23,047 nucleotides of DNA, taken from the NCBI GenBank assembly GCA_003554685.1, contig PWHA01000102.1:1-23047 (forward strand), in the 5' to 3' direction. Below, piece after piece: positions 14,267-22,108 of the stretch (the stretch's first letter is position 1; each line of letters starts with the position of its first letter). The position numbers and the translations under genes were made by a program. The stretch comes from Halanaerobiaceae bacterium. GTDB lineage: Bacteria; Bacillota; Halanaerobiia; Halanaerobiales; Halarsenatibacteraceae. Under the pieces are notes generated by a model. It did not search any database, was not told where the DNA came from, and worked only from the letters and a program-made list of their open reading frames with translations.

Positions 14267-15524
14267 CTGCTCCTCCTAAACCTTCATCCAGTTTCTTCTC
14301 TGAAATCAGCCGGACCTTTTTAATCCGGTGACCGGTGGTGGAAACCACCTTGATTTCCAGACCCTCTTCCTGAATGCTTTCTCCCTCCCGGGGCAGATAA
14401 CCCAGTTTGTAGAGAATATAGCCGCTGATGGTTTCGTAGGTTTCGCCATCTCCCAGGGGCTGATCCAGATATTCATTAATTTTATCAATATCAACCCTGC
14501 CGTCAACCAGAAGTTCATTTTCGGAAAGAGGCTCAATTTCCTTACGCTCGGGGTCGAATTCATCCTGAATATCACCAACAATTTCCTCCAGGAGATCCTC
14601 GATGGTAATCAGGCCGGCGGTACCGCCATATTCATCCAGTACGATGGCCATATGCTCCTTCCGCCTTTTCATTTCATTGAGAAGCTTATTGATGGGCTTG
14701 CTTTCGGGAATAAAGTAAATCGGCTTGATGAATTCTTCCAGGGGGTATTCCTTTTTCTCCAGCAGCATAATCAGCAGATCTTTGACATAGACCAGCCCGG
14801 TGATTTCATCAATGGAATCTTCAAAGACCGGAATCCGGGAATAGCCGTGCTTAACAGCGAGCTCAACAACCTCCTGAACCGGGATGGTGTTCTCCACGCA
14901 GATCATGTCGGTCCGGGGAACCATTATTTCCCGCACCAGAATATCATCAAAATCAAAAATACTCTGAATCATCTCGCTTTCCACTTCTTTAATGGCACCT
15001 TCCTTTTCCGAAACATTAACAAAACGCCGGATCTCTTCCTCGGAAAGAAAGGCTGAAGACATGACATTTTCTGCCCCGATGATAATCTTGATCAACCAGG
15101 AAAAGAAAATCACAAAGGGGGCAAAGATTTTTTCCACCCAGATCAGCAGGGGAGCAACTTTAATGGCGTAGACTAGTGATTTATTATTACCCAGCGATTT
15201 GGGAGTAATTTCACCAAAAACTAAAATTAAGAGCGTCATCACCCCGGTGGCAATACCTATCCCACGGCTGCCAAAGAGCTCAATGGCAATTGAGGTGGCT
15301 ATGGCAGAAGCGGCAACATTCACCAGGTTATTGCCAATTAAAATTGTACTGAGCAGCCTGATTTCATCCTGAAGCAGCTCATCGGCCACCTCAGCCCTTT
15401 TATCCCCCTCGTTAACCCGATCTTTAAGCTTTACCCGGCTGACAGCCATAAAGGCCGTTTCCGAACCGGAGAAAAATGCTGACAGGAAAAATAAAATTAT
15501 CAGCAGTATTATTTTAAAAGCCAT
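14259..15524 (-). CDS. CNNM/DUF21 and CBS-domain membrane protein (CorC/HlyC-type)
   Basis: This is a membrane protein of the CNNM/CorC class, tied to magnesium or other divalent cation transport and often mis-named hemolysin. The N-terminal DUF21 domain has about four membrane or re-entrant segments, including FLSAFFSGSETAFMAVSRVKL, STILIGNNLVNVAAS and LVFGEITPKSLG, all typical. A CBS pair follows: IMVPRTDMICV...GYSRIPVFEDSIDEITGLVYVKDLL, then HMAIVLDEYGGTAGLITIEDLLEEIVGDIQDE. The last part is the CorC_HlyC domain (LVDGRVDIDKINEYL). I place the start at the ATG at 15524, after a G-rich site; the reading frame extends to a TTG at 15569 that would overlap ybeY and is less likely. About 421 residues is normal. 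It lies 25 bases after ybeY. The transported ion cannot be deduced from sequence. Confidence 0.93.
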   Translation of the reverse strand: MAFKIILLIILFFLSAFFSGSETAFMAVSRVKLKDRVNEGDKRAEVADELLQDEIRLLSTILIGNNLVNVAASAIATSIAIELFGSRGIGIATGVMTLLILVFGEITPKSLGNNKSLVYAIKVAPLLIWVEKIFAPFVIFFSWLIKIIIGAENVMSSAFLSEEEIRRFVNVSEKEGAIKEVESEMIQSIFDFDDILVREIMVPRTDMICVENTIPVQEVVELAVKHGYSRIPVFEDSIDEITGLVYVKDLLIMLLEKKEYPLEEFIKPIYFIPESKPINKLLNEMKRRKEHMAIVLDEYGGTAGLITIEDLLEEIVGDIQDEFDPERKEIEPLSENELLVDGRVDIDKINEYLDQPLGDGETYETISGYILYKLGYLPREGESIQEEGLEIKVVSTTGHRIKKVRLISEKKLDEGLGGADA

Positions 15525-15549
15525 CAGGCAGTCCCCCCTGAACCGGTCA

Positions 15550-15990
15550 TTACTCCCGGCCGAGTCCAAATTCAGTCAGTATCTTCTCTTCCCTGTTTCT
15601 CATGGTATTCCGTTCGGCTTCCTCGTGATGATCATATCCCAGCAGATGAAGAATACCGTGAACTGCCAGATAACCGATCTCCCTTTTAAGAGAATGGCCG
15701 TAATCGAGAGCCTGTTCCCGGGCCCTGCTGGCAGCTATAATAATCTCACCCAGCAGCTCCTGATCAATGGGAAAGGAGAGCACATCGGTAACCTCATCCC
15801 GGCTGCGATAGCGGTGGTTTAATTTGCGAATTTCTTCATCTGCAACCAGCGTGATGCTCAGTTCACCGGTTTCCTGATCCTCCTGCTGCAGGGCAAATTC
15901 TGCCAGCTCTTTAATCTCCTTTATCAGTTCCGGACTGATTATTTTTTCCGGAACCTGACTTGTTATCAGAACCTTCGCCTGCTGAGTCAC
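15550..15990 (-). CDS. ybeY: Endoribonuclease YbeY
   Basis: YbeY is a zinc endoribonuclease needed for 16S rRNA 3'-end maturation and ribosome quality control. The metal motif HGILHLLGYDHH gives His111, His115 and His121, the three standard ligands, and the upstream conserved segments ELSITLVADEEIRKLNHRYR and TDVLSFP are present. The length (146) is typical. The start is a GTG at 15990; the distance from it to the conserved core matches Bacillus YbeY, so the N-terminus is likely real although it overlaps the 3' end of the yqfF-type gene by 80 bases in another frame. AGGAGG lies about 10 bases before this GTG. Era follows three genes downstream; both act on 16S rRNA. Confidence 0.95.
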   Translation of the reverse strand: MTQQAKVLITSQVPEKIISPELIKEIKELAEFALQQEDQETGELSITLVADEEIRKLNHRYRSRDEVTDVLSFPIDQELLGEIIIAASRAREQALDYGHSLKREIGYLAVHGILHLLGYDHHEEAERNTMRNREEKILTEFGLGRE

Positions 15991-18097
15991 CGCCTTTTAA
16001 CCTCCTCATTTCTTCATCTATTTCCTCGGGATAATCCACCCGCTGGTGATATATACCAGTTAAAATCCTGCTGAAACTTTCTCCAATGACATTAAGTTCC
16101 TTAAGGGTAAGGTTGGATTCATCCAGCTCATTTTCAATCAATTTCTCCCGGATCAGCCCCCTGACAACGCTCTCAATCCGGCTGTGATTGGATTTATTAA
16201 AATTTTTGGATCTAACAGCAGCCTCACAGACATCAGCCAGCATGATCAGGGCGGCCTCCTTGGTCTTGGGTTTAGGCCCTTCATACCTGAAATCGCTCTC
16301 ATTCAGGCTGGAGCGGGTCTCGCTCTGCTGGGCTTCCTGATAGAAGTAGGAGATTAAATTGGTTCCCTGGTGCTGTTTGATAATATCTATTATCTCTTGA
16401 GGCAGATTATACTTTCTGGCCAGCTCCACCCCGTCTCTGACATGAGATCTAATAATTAGAGCGCTAAGATTGGGTTTTATTTCATCGTGAGGATTATCCT
16501 CACCGAACTGATTATCGCTGAAAAAGAAAGGCCGCTTTAATTTGCCGATATCATGATAGTAGGCAGCTACTCTGGTGAGCAGGGAGTCAGCCCCGATCTG
16601 ATCGGCGGCGGTCTCAGCCAGATTACCTACCAGCACACTGTGATGATAGGTTCCCGGCGCTTCCACCAGGAGCCTTTTCAGCAGGGGATTGCTGGGATTG
16701 GAAAGTTCCAGCAGCTTTACCGCCGAGGTTAGATCAAAACCATTCTCCAGATAGGGCAGCAGGCCGTTGGCCAGAATAGCCACCAGCAGACCATTAGCCA
16801 GTCCAATGCCGGCAAAGATGACATAATCCAGCAGAAGCTGGGCTGGGTTGAGGAAATTCAGGACCATAATGGTAAGCACCAGAGCACCGCTAACATTAAA
16901 GCCGGCTTTGACCAGATCACTGCGCTGGCTTACCTCGGCCACACTGAAGGCTCCTACCATGCCACCGACAAAATAAGAGGCGGCCAGCAGAAAGTTTCCG
17001 CCAAAAAGAACCGGCAGCAGGAGAGAAATATAGATGGTAACAGCCACCGCTGCTGCTGTCTTAAGCAGTACGGTTGCCAGTATGGAAACCATGGCAACTG
17101 GAGCCAGATAGGCCAGAAACTCCAGCTCAAAACGGCTGATAATCCAGGCTATGACAAATAAAATAATAATCAGGCTTTCCAGCAGAAAAACCTGGTTATT
17201 TACCTGCCAGATATCCTCATGATAATTGATAAAATAATAGAAAATAATCAGAGTTATTATGATAAAATAAAGGGCTATCCCGGTTATTTGAAACCAGCTG
17301 ATCTCACCCCGGTTCAACCCGAAATCCTCCAGCAGTTGCAGTTCTTCCTCTGTTATCTCCTGGCCCTGCTGGACTATCAGCTCCCCGGACCTGACGGTGG
17401 TGGTAACCGGTTCAATTCCTGCCAGTATGGTCTGCTCCCTCTCAGAAACAGCCTCCTCGTCAACCACCAGGTTGGCAACCAGCAGGGGGGCAAAAATATC
17501 AGTCAGATAATCCACTTCCTCCTCAACCTGCAGGCCGGCAAAAATTTCCCGGAACTGCTCCCGGTTATACTGATGATCATCGCTGTAGAGGGGGCCCTGA
17601 TACAGCGAGCTCAGGGCTTCCTCCAGCTGCAGCCTGAGGCCAGCCAGCTCGGCAGTGCTGAGGTCAAGGAAAAATTCCCAGTGTTCTTCTGTTATCACCA
17701 TATCATAATCGGCAAAGAAAACTTCTGCTTCATTCAGGGAAGCCCCTTCTTCTCGGGCTTCCAGGAGAAAGGCAAAGATTTCATCTTTTTTCTCCCGGGT
17801 TTCTTCCAGAGCCTGCCGGTTTTCCTGATAGACCGGGCTTAAGTTTTCCAGAGCAAGCTGCTGACGTTCTCTGGTGGCTCTCTCATCTATAATTGTCCTG
17901 GTCTCCGGTGCTTTGATATCAACCGGGCTTTCCTGGCCGACGGCAAATTCCATATCCCGGGGAATCATATCTACGGTTAAAATCAGCAAAATCACCAGAC
18001 AAAAGAGAAGGCTAATAGCAATTTTTCGGGTTTTATCATTTTTAGCGCCAAAAATTTTATCCTTAATTTTAGTAAATAATTTCTTAATACTCTCCAT
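15911..18097 (-). CDS. 7TM-HD phosphohydrolase, likely c-di-AMP phosphodiesterase (PgpH/YqfF family)
   Basis: This 728-residue membrane protein has the PgpH layout: one N-terminal membrane helix (about 26-46), an extracellular 7TMR-HDED domain (about 50-275), seven membrane helices (about 280-465) and a cytoplasmic HD domain. The HD site is visible in GTYHHSVLVGNLAE and AAYYHDIGKLKRPFFF (His-Asp near 515), with further ligands in LIIRSHVRDGVELA and IIKQHQGT. In Listeria and relatives PgpH hydrolyses c-di-AMP to pApA; that activity is inferred here from family and synteny (phoH-yqfF-ybeY). The ATG at 18097 has GAGG about 10 bases upstream; a TTG at 18103 is too close to it. The last 27 residues are a Gly/Ser/Asn/Lys-rich tail encoded in the stretch shared with ybeY, which looks added beyond the usual family end. 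Confidence 0.93.
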   Translation of the reverse strand: MESIKKLFTKIKDKIFGAKNDKTRKIAISLLFCLVILLILTVDMIPRDMEFAVGQESPVDIKAPETRTIIDERATRERQQLALENLSPVYQENRQALEETREKKDEIFAFLLEAREEGASLNEAEVFFADYDMVITEEHWEFFLDLSTAELAGLRLQLEEALSSLYQGPLYSDDHQYNREQFREIFAGLQVEEEVDYLTDIFAPLLVANLVVDEEAVSEREQTILAGIEPVTTTVRSGELIVQQGQEITEEELQLLEDFGLNRGEISWFQITGIALYFIIITLIIFYYFINYHEDIWQVNNQVFLLESLIIILFVIAWIISRFELEFLAYLAPVAMVSILATVLLKTAAAVAVTIYISLLLPVLFGGNFLLAASYFVGGMVGAFSVAEVSQRSDLVKAGFNVSGALVLTIMVLNFLNPAQLLLDYVIFAGIGLANGLLVAILANGLLPYLENGFDLTSAVKLLELSNPSNPLLKRLLVEAPGTYHHSVLVGNLAETAADQIGADSLLTRVAAYYHDIGKLKRPFFFSDNQFGEDNPHDEIKPNLSALIIRSHVRDGVELARKYNLPQEIIDIIKQHQGTNLISYFYQEAQQSETRSSLNESDFRYEGPKPKTKEAALIMLADVCEAAVRSKNFNKSNHSRIESVVRGLIREKLIENELDESNLTLKELNVIGESFSRILTGIYHQRVDYPEEIDEEMRRLKGGDSAGEGSDNKSGSGKNNQSGTDKGD

Positions 18098-18157
18098 TAT
18101 CAACCATCCTCAGGCCTGAAACCAGCCTGTAAAAACCTGCTGGCATTTTAATTTATT

Positions 18158-19129
18158 CTATTCATCATCTTCATGCTTTTCATAGGCCTCTATAATTTTT
18201 CGAACCAGATCATGGCGAACAACATCTGTTTCGTCAAGATAGATAAATTCTATTCCCTCAATGGATTTAAGAATCTTTTTAACTTCATTTAATCCCGAAG
18301 ATTTAGAGTAGGGCAGATCAACCTGGGTCACATCTCCGGTGATTACCGCCCGGGAATTAAAACCAATCCGGGTCAGCATCATTTTCATCTGTTCGGTGGT
18401 GGTATTCTGGGCTTCATCCAGAATAACATAGGAATCATCCAGGGTCCTACCCCGCATATAGGCCAGGGGAGCCACCTCAATAATATCCTTCTCCAGGTAC
18501 TGATTTACCCGTTCCGGTCCCAGAACATCAAAGAGAGAATCATAAAGAGGCCGAAGATAGGGGTCAACCTTCTCCTGAATATCACCGGGTAAAAATCCCA
18601 GCTGTTCTCCGGCTTCGATGGCCGGCCGGGTCAGAACGATGCGGTTGACATTGTGGTTTAAGAGGTTCTTGACCGCCATAACCACAGCCAGATAGGTCTT
18701 GCCGGTACCGGCCGGACCGATTCCGAAGACTATGTCGGATCTTTTCATGGCATCGACATAAATTTTCTGCCCCAGAGTTTTGGGCTTAATCTCCCGGCCC
18801 TTATAGCTTACCTGCAGAACCTCATCATATATTTTCTGGCAGTCCTGTTCGGGATTTTCCTGGAGAAGTTCGATAATATGCTTGATCTGCCTTTCGTTGA
18901 TTTTATCACCATTTTCTAAAAGACAGATCAGTTCCTCCAGCACCCGGGATGCCAGGCTGACCTCGGACTTAGGGCCCAGAATCTTGATTTCGCCCCCCCG
19001 GGCTATCAGCTTAACATCAATCTTTTCTTCTATTGTTTTAAGATTATCATCAAGCTGGACAAAGAGCCGGCGGGCCTGATTATAATCCTTAATAGAAATG
19101 ACTTCCTTAACTTCCTTTCCCACATTCAT
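18158..19129 (-). CDS. phoH: PhoH family ATPase (PhoH/PhoL type)
   Basis: This PhoH-like P-loop ATPase has an N-terminal KH-like region (about 35-75, with ARGGEIKILGP) and a helicase-like ATPase core. Walker A is GPAGTGKT (138-145) and Walker B is VILDEAQN (DEAQ at 238-241). ITGDVTQVDLP serves as sensor motif, and LTRPAIEAGEQLGFLPGD is highly conserved in the family. Its exact role is not settled; synteny with ybeY and era links it to RNA or ribosome processing. The 323 residues are typical. The ATG at 19129 abuts the AAGGAGG site, so the GTG at 19123, six bases from that site, may be the true start. A promoter and a structured 140-base leader lie upstream. In Bacillus the sporulation genes yqfC and yqfD precede phoH; here they are absent. 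Confidence 0.94.
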   Translation of the reverse strand: MNVGKEVKEVISIKDYNQARRLFVQLDDNLKTIEEKIDVKLIARGGEIKILGPKSEVSLASRVLEELICLLENGDKINERQIKHIIELLQENPEQDCQKIYDEVLQVSYKGREIKPKTLGQKIYVDAMKRSDIVFGIGPAGTGKTYLAVVMAVKNLLNHNVNRIVLTRPAIEAGEQLGFLPGDIQEKVDPYLRPLYDSLFDVLGPERVNQYLEKDIIEVAPLAYMRGRTLDDSYVILDEAQNTTTEQMKMMLTRIGFNSRAVITGDVTQVDLPYSKSSGLNEVKKILKSIEGIEFIYLDETDVVRHDLVRKIIEAYEKHEDDE

Positions 19130-19273
19130 CCTCCTTCAAAAATAAAACTTTACCATGTTATTCACAAACTGCGGGCAGGTCTTACTACAGCTTCACTCAC
19201 AGCTGCCCTGCAGTATTAATCATAAATATTCCAGTTAAACAGTAAAAATCCTGCCTTCTTTCCCTGTTTAACA
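19130..19273 (-). promoter_or_regulatory. Structured 5' leader of phoH
   Basis: Between the predicted start (about 19273) and phoH the minus strand holds two stem-loops. The first pairs GTTAAACAG (19272-19264) with CTGTTTAAC (19242-19234), 9 perfect bp around a 21-base loop. The second pairs CTGC and GGGCAG (19213-19210, 19208-19203) with CTGCCC and GCAG (19178-19173, 19172-19169), 10 bp with one bulged A. Neither is followed by a T-run, so they are not terminators. I do not recognise a known riboswitch class. The pairing is seen directly; a regulatory role is inferred. Confidence 0.45.
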
Positions 19274-19279
19274 ACTCTT

Positions 19280-19307
19280 ATTATATCACAATCTCATCAG
19301 CATACAA
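19280..19307 (-). promoter_or_regulatory. Extended -10 promoter of the phoH gene run
   Basis: On the minus strand a perfect TATAAT (19285-19280) is preceded by TG one base upstream (19288-19287), the extended -10 arrangement, which lowers the need for a good -35. The -35 candidate TTGTAT (19307-19302) at 16 bases matches only TTG. It lies just past the ppsA terminator, as expected for the start of the phoH-to-recO unit. Confidence 0.65.
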
Positions 19308-19337
19308 ATCAGGTTTAAAAAAGCAGCAGAAAGAGGG

Positions 19338-19361
19338 AAAGCAGCCGGATCCGGCTGCTTT
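19338..19361 (-). terminator. Palindromic terminator between ppsA and phoH
   Basis: A 24-base perfect palindrome forms AAAGCAGCCG/CGGCTGCTTT around GATC. On the minus strand the arm ends in TTT followed by a pyrimidine-rich run; on the plus strand it ends in four T. It can act in both directions, but only minus-strand genes are near, so it probably ends ppsA transcripts. Confidence 0.7.
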
Positions 19362-19394
19362 TACTCCTGGATTTAAAAAGCTGCATTTTTCATC

Positions 19395-19424
19395 TATGCC
19401 TTTTTATGCCTTTATATGCTTTTA
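19395..19424. repeat. Three tandem 10-bp repeats downstream of ppsA
   Basis: On the plus strand TATGCCTTTT, TATGCCTTTA and TATGCTTTTA follow one another with an exact 10-base period, close to one helical turn. They lie between two terminator-like hairpins. No function is evident. Confidence 0.8.
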
Positions 19425-19467
19425 AAATAAATTCAGCCGGTGAATAACTAAACCAGCCCTTCCTCGT

Positions 19468-19490
19468 AAAAAGGTTTCTCTTCTGAGAAA
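19468..19490 (-). terminator. Possible weak terminator just after ppsA
   Basis: On the minus strand TTTCTC, loop AGAA, GAGAAA form a 6-bp hairpin (19490-19475), then CC and five T (19472-19468). The stem is short and AT-rich, so this is weaker than the palindrome at 19338-19361. Confidence 0.4.
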
Positions 19491-19508
19491 GGAGCAGGGG
19501 CGGCAGGC

Positions 19509-19560
19509 GAGAGCTATTCCCTCATTTTTGTTGAGTTGAGAGTTATTCTCTCATTTTGTT
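19509..19560. repeat. Diverged direct duplication of the ppsA 3' end
   Basis: The last bases of ppsA with its TAA stop (19560-19538, minus strand) recur 29 bases downstream (19535-19509) with three substitutions and one extra A. The copy carries TAG at the place matching the TAA. Because of the offset, the copy is in another frame and is not translated as part of PpsA. Confidence 0.75.
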
Positions 19561-21906
19561 TAAAATAATTCTCTGCTCGACCTGGGCAACCAGGCGGCGG
19601 GTGTAATTTACAGTATCGGGATTGACGCTGATACTGTCTATGCCGGACTCCACCAGAAATTCAGCCAGTTCGGGATAAACCGAGGGACCCTGGCCGCAGA
19701 TAGAGACCGTGCATCCCCGGCTGCCGGCTACTTCAATCAATTCCTTAATGGCGGTTTTAACCGCCGGATTCCGCTCATCAAAGTAACCCATCCGGCTCAA
19801 AATTCCGGAATCCCGGTCGGCTCCCATTATCAACTGGGTCAGGTCATTGCTGCCGATGCTAAAACCATCGATCAGGGAACAGAAATCGGCTGCCTGAAAG
19901 ATCACCGAGGGAACCTCGGCCATAATCCATATCTTGAAATCCGGCCCCCGTTCCAGGTCCTCTTCTTTCATAATCTCAAGCACCTGCTCAATTTCCCAGG
20001 TGGTGCGGACAAAGGGCAGCATGACATAGACATTCTGGAGATTAAAATCCTGTCTGACCCTCTTTATGGCCTGGCACTCCAGTCGGAAACCGGCCTGATA
20101 TTTTTCGGAAATATAGCGGGCCACTCCCCGCCAGCCAATCATGGGGTTATTTTCCACCGGTTCCACCTCTTCCCCGCCCTTTAAGCCCCGGAATTCATTG
20201 GTGCGGAAATCGCTCATCCTGACAATCAGGGGGCGGGGATAAATTTCCTGGGCCACGGTGGCAATTGATTCCGAAAGTTGCTTGATAAAAAGATCGCCCT
20301 GGCCGTTTTCCAGGAGATAGATAGGATGGGCCCCGATCACATTGGAAAAAATAAATTCCACCCGCATCAGCCCGATGCCGTCAAAGTCCAGGTCCTTATA
20401 GCGGTTGATCAGATGGGGTTCCCCCAGATTCATGTAGATTTTGGTGCCGGTAATCGGCCGGTAGGGGGCGGGCTGATCATCTTCTGCTGCTTTTTTCTCG
20501 ACGGGCTCCTCCCCGGTTTTTTTCTCTTTGATTTCTCCCTCATAGACCACACCTCTGGTGGCATCCACCGTAACCAGCTGTTTGTTCTCCAGAATCCGGG
20601 TGGCATCGCCGCAGCCTACTATACAGGGAATACCCAGCTCCCGGGAGACGATGGCAGCATGACAGGTGCGGCCCCCCTCATCGGTAACCACCGCTCTGGC
20701 ACGGCGCATGGCCGGTACCATGTCGGGGTTGGTCATCTCGGTTACCAGGATATCTCCTTCCTTAACCCGGTCTAAATTGGTGAGATCCAGAACTTTAACC
20801 ACCTGGCCGCTGGCTGTTCCGGGAGAGGCATTCAAGCCCCTGACCAGCGGGGTTAACGAGGCCTGTATTTCAGGCTTTTCTCCAGTCTCCTGCTGTTCTT
20901 TTCGGGCCGAGGTATCAATCTTCTTCAGGGTGGTAATCGGTCGGGACTGGAGTATATAAACCTGGTCATCCTGGCCGGCAATGGCCCATTCAATATCCTG
21001 GGGGCTGCCGTAGAGCTGTTCGATCAGCCGGGCCTGCTCGATCAGAGCAGCCAGCTCCTCCTCATTAAGGGAGGGATTGGCAACCGCCTCGTCTCCCAAA
21101 TAGGAAGCTGTTCTGACAATTTCAGTCCCGGTTCTATCTCCGGACTTCTCAACAATCATTTTTATCTTCCTGCTGATATTCTGCTTGATAATCTCTCCGC
21201 TATTTTTATCAACAACATAGTCATCGGGGGTTACCAGACCGGAAACCACAGCTTCACCCAGACCCCAGCTGGAATTTATCAAGAGCTGATCCTGCCTTTC
21301 GGTAAGGGGATTAACTGTGAAGATAACTCCCGCCTTTTTACCCTGAACCATCTGCTGCACTACCACACTTAAGGCAACTTCCAGATGATCAAAGTTCTTT
21401 TCCTGGCGGTAATAGATGGCCCGGGGAGTCCAGAGGGAGCTCCAGCACTGCTTGACATGATAGAGCAGCTCCTCCTCTCCCCGAACATTAAGATAGGTTT
21501 CCTGCTGGCCGGCAAATGAAGCATCGGGCAGATCCTCGGCGGTGGCAGAACTTCTCACTGCCACTCTGGAAGTTTTGATGCCTTTTTCCTGCAGTTCCTG
21601 ATAGGCCTGAAAAACTTCCTCCTGAATCTTCCCGGGAAAATCGGCTCCGGCCATTTCTCCCCGAATCTCCCGGGAAACCCGCTGCAGCTCGGCTGAATTT
21701 TCCTGATCCAGCTCGGTCAGCAAGCTGGAGATGATCTGCTGAAAATTGTTAGCTTTCACGAACTCTCGATAGGCCTTAGCCACCAGACAGAAGCCCGGAG
21801 GAACATTGACTCCATTGACGGTGAGTTCACCCAGATTGGCTCCCTTGCCTCCGGCCAGGTCACCATCCTCCCGGGAGAGTTCTTCAAACCATTTGATATA
21901 ATCCAT
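19543..21906 (-). CDS. ppsA: Phosphoenolpyruvate synthase (pyruvate, water dikinase)
   Basis: PpsA makes PEP from pyruvate and ATP, the entry to gluconeogenesis. The 787 residues match the family (about 790). The N-terminal ATP-grasp domain starts with GDLAGGKGANLGEL (16-28) and contains VAVRSSATAEDLPDASFAGQQ (116-135) and SSWGLGEAVVSG. The swivelling phospho-histidine domain has DEGGRTCHAAIVSRELGIPCIVG; His416 is the phosphorylated residue and Thr414 the expected target of the PpsR regulator. The GGRTCHAA form is that of PEP synthase, not PPDK. The C-terminal TIM-barrel has GLMRVEFIF, MSDFRTNEFRGLKGG, IMAEVPSV, GFSIGSNDLTQL and VSICGQGPS with catalytic Cys737. A linker at about 450-485 is Glu/Lys-rich. 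The ATG at 21906 has GAGGTGA 7 bases upstream. Terminators on both sides make it a single-gene unit; a weak GTGACA-17-AGTAAT promoter candidate lies at 21979-21951. Confidence 0.97.
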   Translation of the reverse strand: MDYIKWFEELSREDGDLAGGKGANLGELTVNGVNVPPGFCLVAKAYREFVKANNFQQIISSLLTELDQENSAELQRVSREIRGEMAGADFPGKIQEEVFQAYQELQEKGIKTSRVAVRSSATAEDLPDASFAGQQETYLNVRGEEELLYHVKQCWSSLWTPRAIYYRQEKNFDHLEVALSVVVQQMVQGKKAGVIFTVNPLTERQDQLLINSSWGLGEAVVSGLVTPDDYVVDKNSGEIIKQNISRKIKMIVEKSGDRTGTEIVRTASYLGDEAVANPSLNEEELAALIEQARLIEQLYGSPQDIEWAIAGQDDQVYILQSRPITTLKKIDTSARKEQQETGEKPEIQASLTPLVRGLNASPGTASGQVVKVLDLTNLDRVKEGDILVTEMTNPDMVPAMRRARAVVTDEGGRTCHAAIVSRELGIPCIVGCGDATRILENKQLVTVDATRGVVYEGEIKEKKTGEEPVEKKAAEDDQPAPYRPITGTKIYMNLGEPHLINRYKDLDFDGIGLMRVEFIFSNVIGAHPIYLLENGQGDLFIKQLSESIATVAQEIYPRPLIVRMSDFRTNEFRGLKGGEEVEPVENNPMIGWRGVARYISEKYQAGFRLECQAIKRVRQDFNLQNVYVMLPFVRTTWEIEQVLEIMKEEDLERGPDFKIWIMAEVPSVIFQAADFCSLIDGFSIGSNDLTQLIMGADRDSGILSRMGYFDERNPAVKTAIKELIEVAGSRGCTVSICGQGPSVYPELAEFLVESGIDSISVNPDTVNYTRRLVAQVEQRIILNKMRE

Positions 21907-22071
21907 CCAGCTCTCACCTCTTTCCAGGTTATTATAAGATTTTTATGAGTATTACTATTTTCCCGCCCCATCCTGTCACAGAAAAAGTTCCTGGAGCCGG
22001 TCTGGCAATCGGAAATGAATAAAAATGGAAATGAATGATAATAAAGTAGTGAATGTCAGAAAAAATATTAC

Positions 22072-22108
22072 TGAAGAAAAACCTGAAAATTCGCCTGACC
22101 TTCAGGTT
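22072..22108 (-). terminator. Terminator overlapping the stop codon of the membrane-anchored hypothetical gene
   Basis: On the minus strand AACCTGAA (22108-22101) pairs with TTCAGGTT (22087-22080) around a 13-base loop and runs into TTTTTCTTC. The first two bases of the stem belong to the gene's TAA stop codon. It separates the floA unit from ppsA. Confidence 0.75.

Larger units (their letters stand above)
19130..19542. other. 413-base spacer between ppsA and phoH
   Basis: Read in the direction of transcription, this spacer holds a diverged copy of the ppsA 3' end (19535-19509), a weak hairpin with T-run (19490-19468), three 10-bp tandem repeats (19424-19395), a strong palindromic terminator (19361-19338), the phoH promoter (19307-19280) and the phoH leader. 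No open reading frame with a ribosome site is visible in it. Confidence 0.7.

Noticed and set aside
14328..15056. A 242-codon plus-strand frame opposite the CNNM gene
   Set aside because: It is antisense to a clear family member with CBS domains, and its product is low in recognisable motifs; it mirrors the codon bias of the real gene.
17219..17842. A 207-codon plus-strand frame opposite the yqfF-type gene
   Set aside because: It is an antisense shadow of the extracellular and first membrane parts of a well-supported gene, without a ribosome site or family match.
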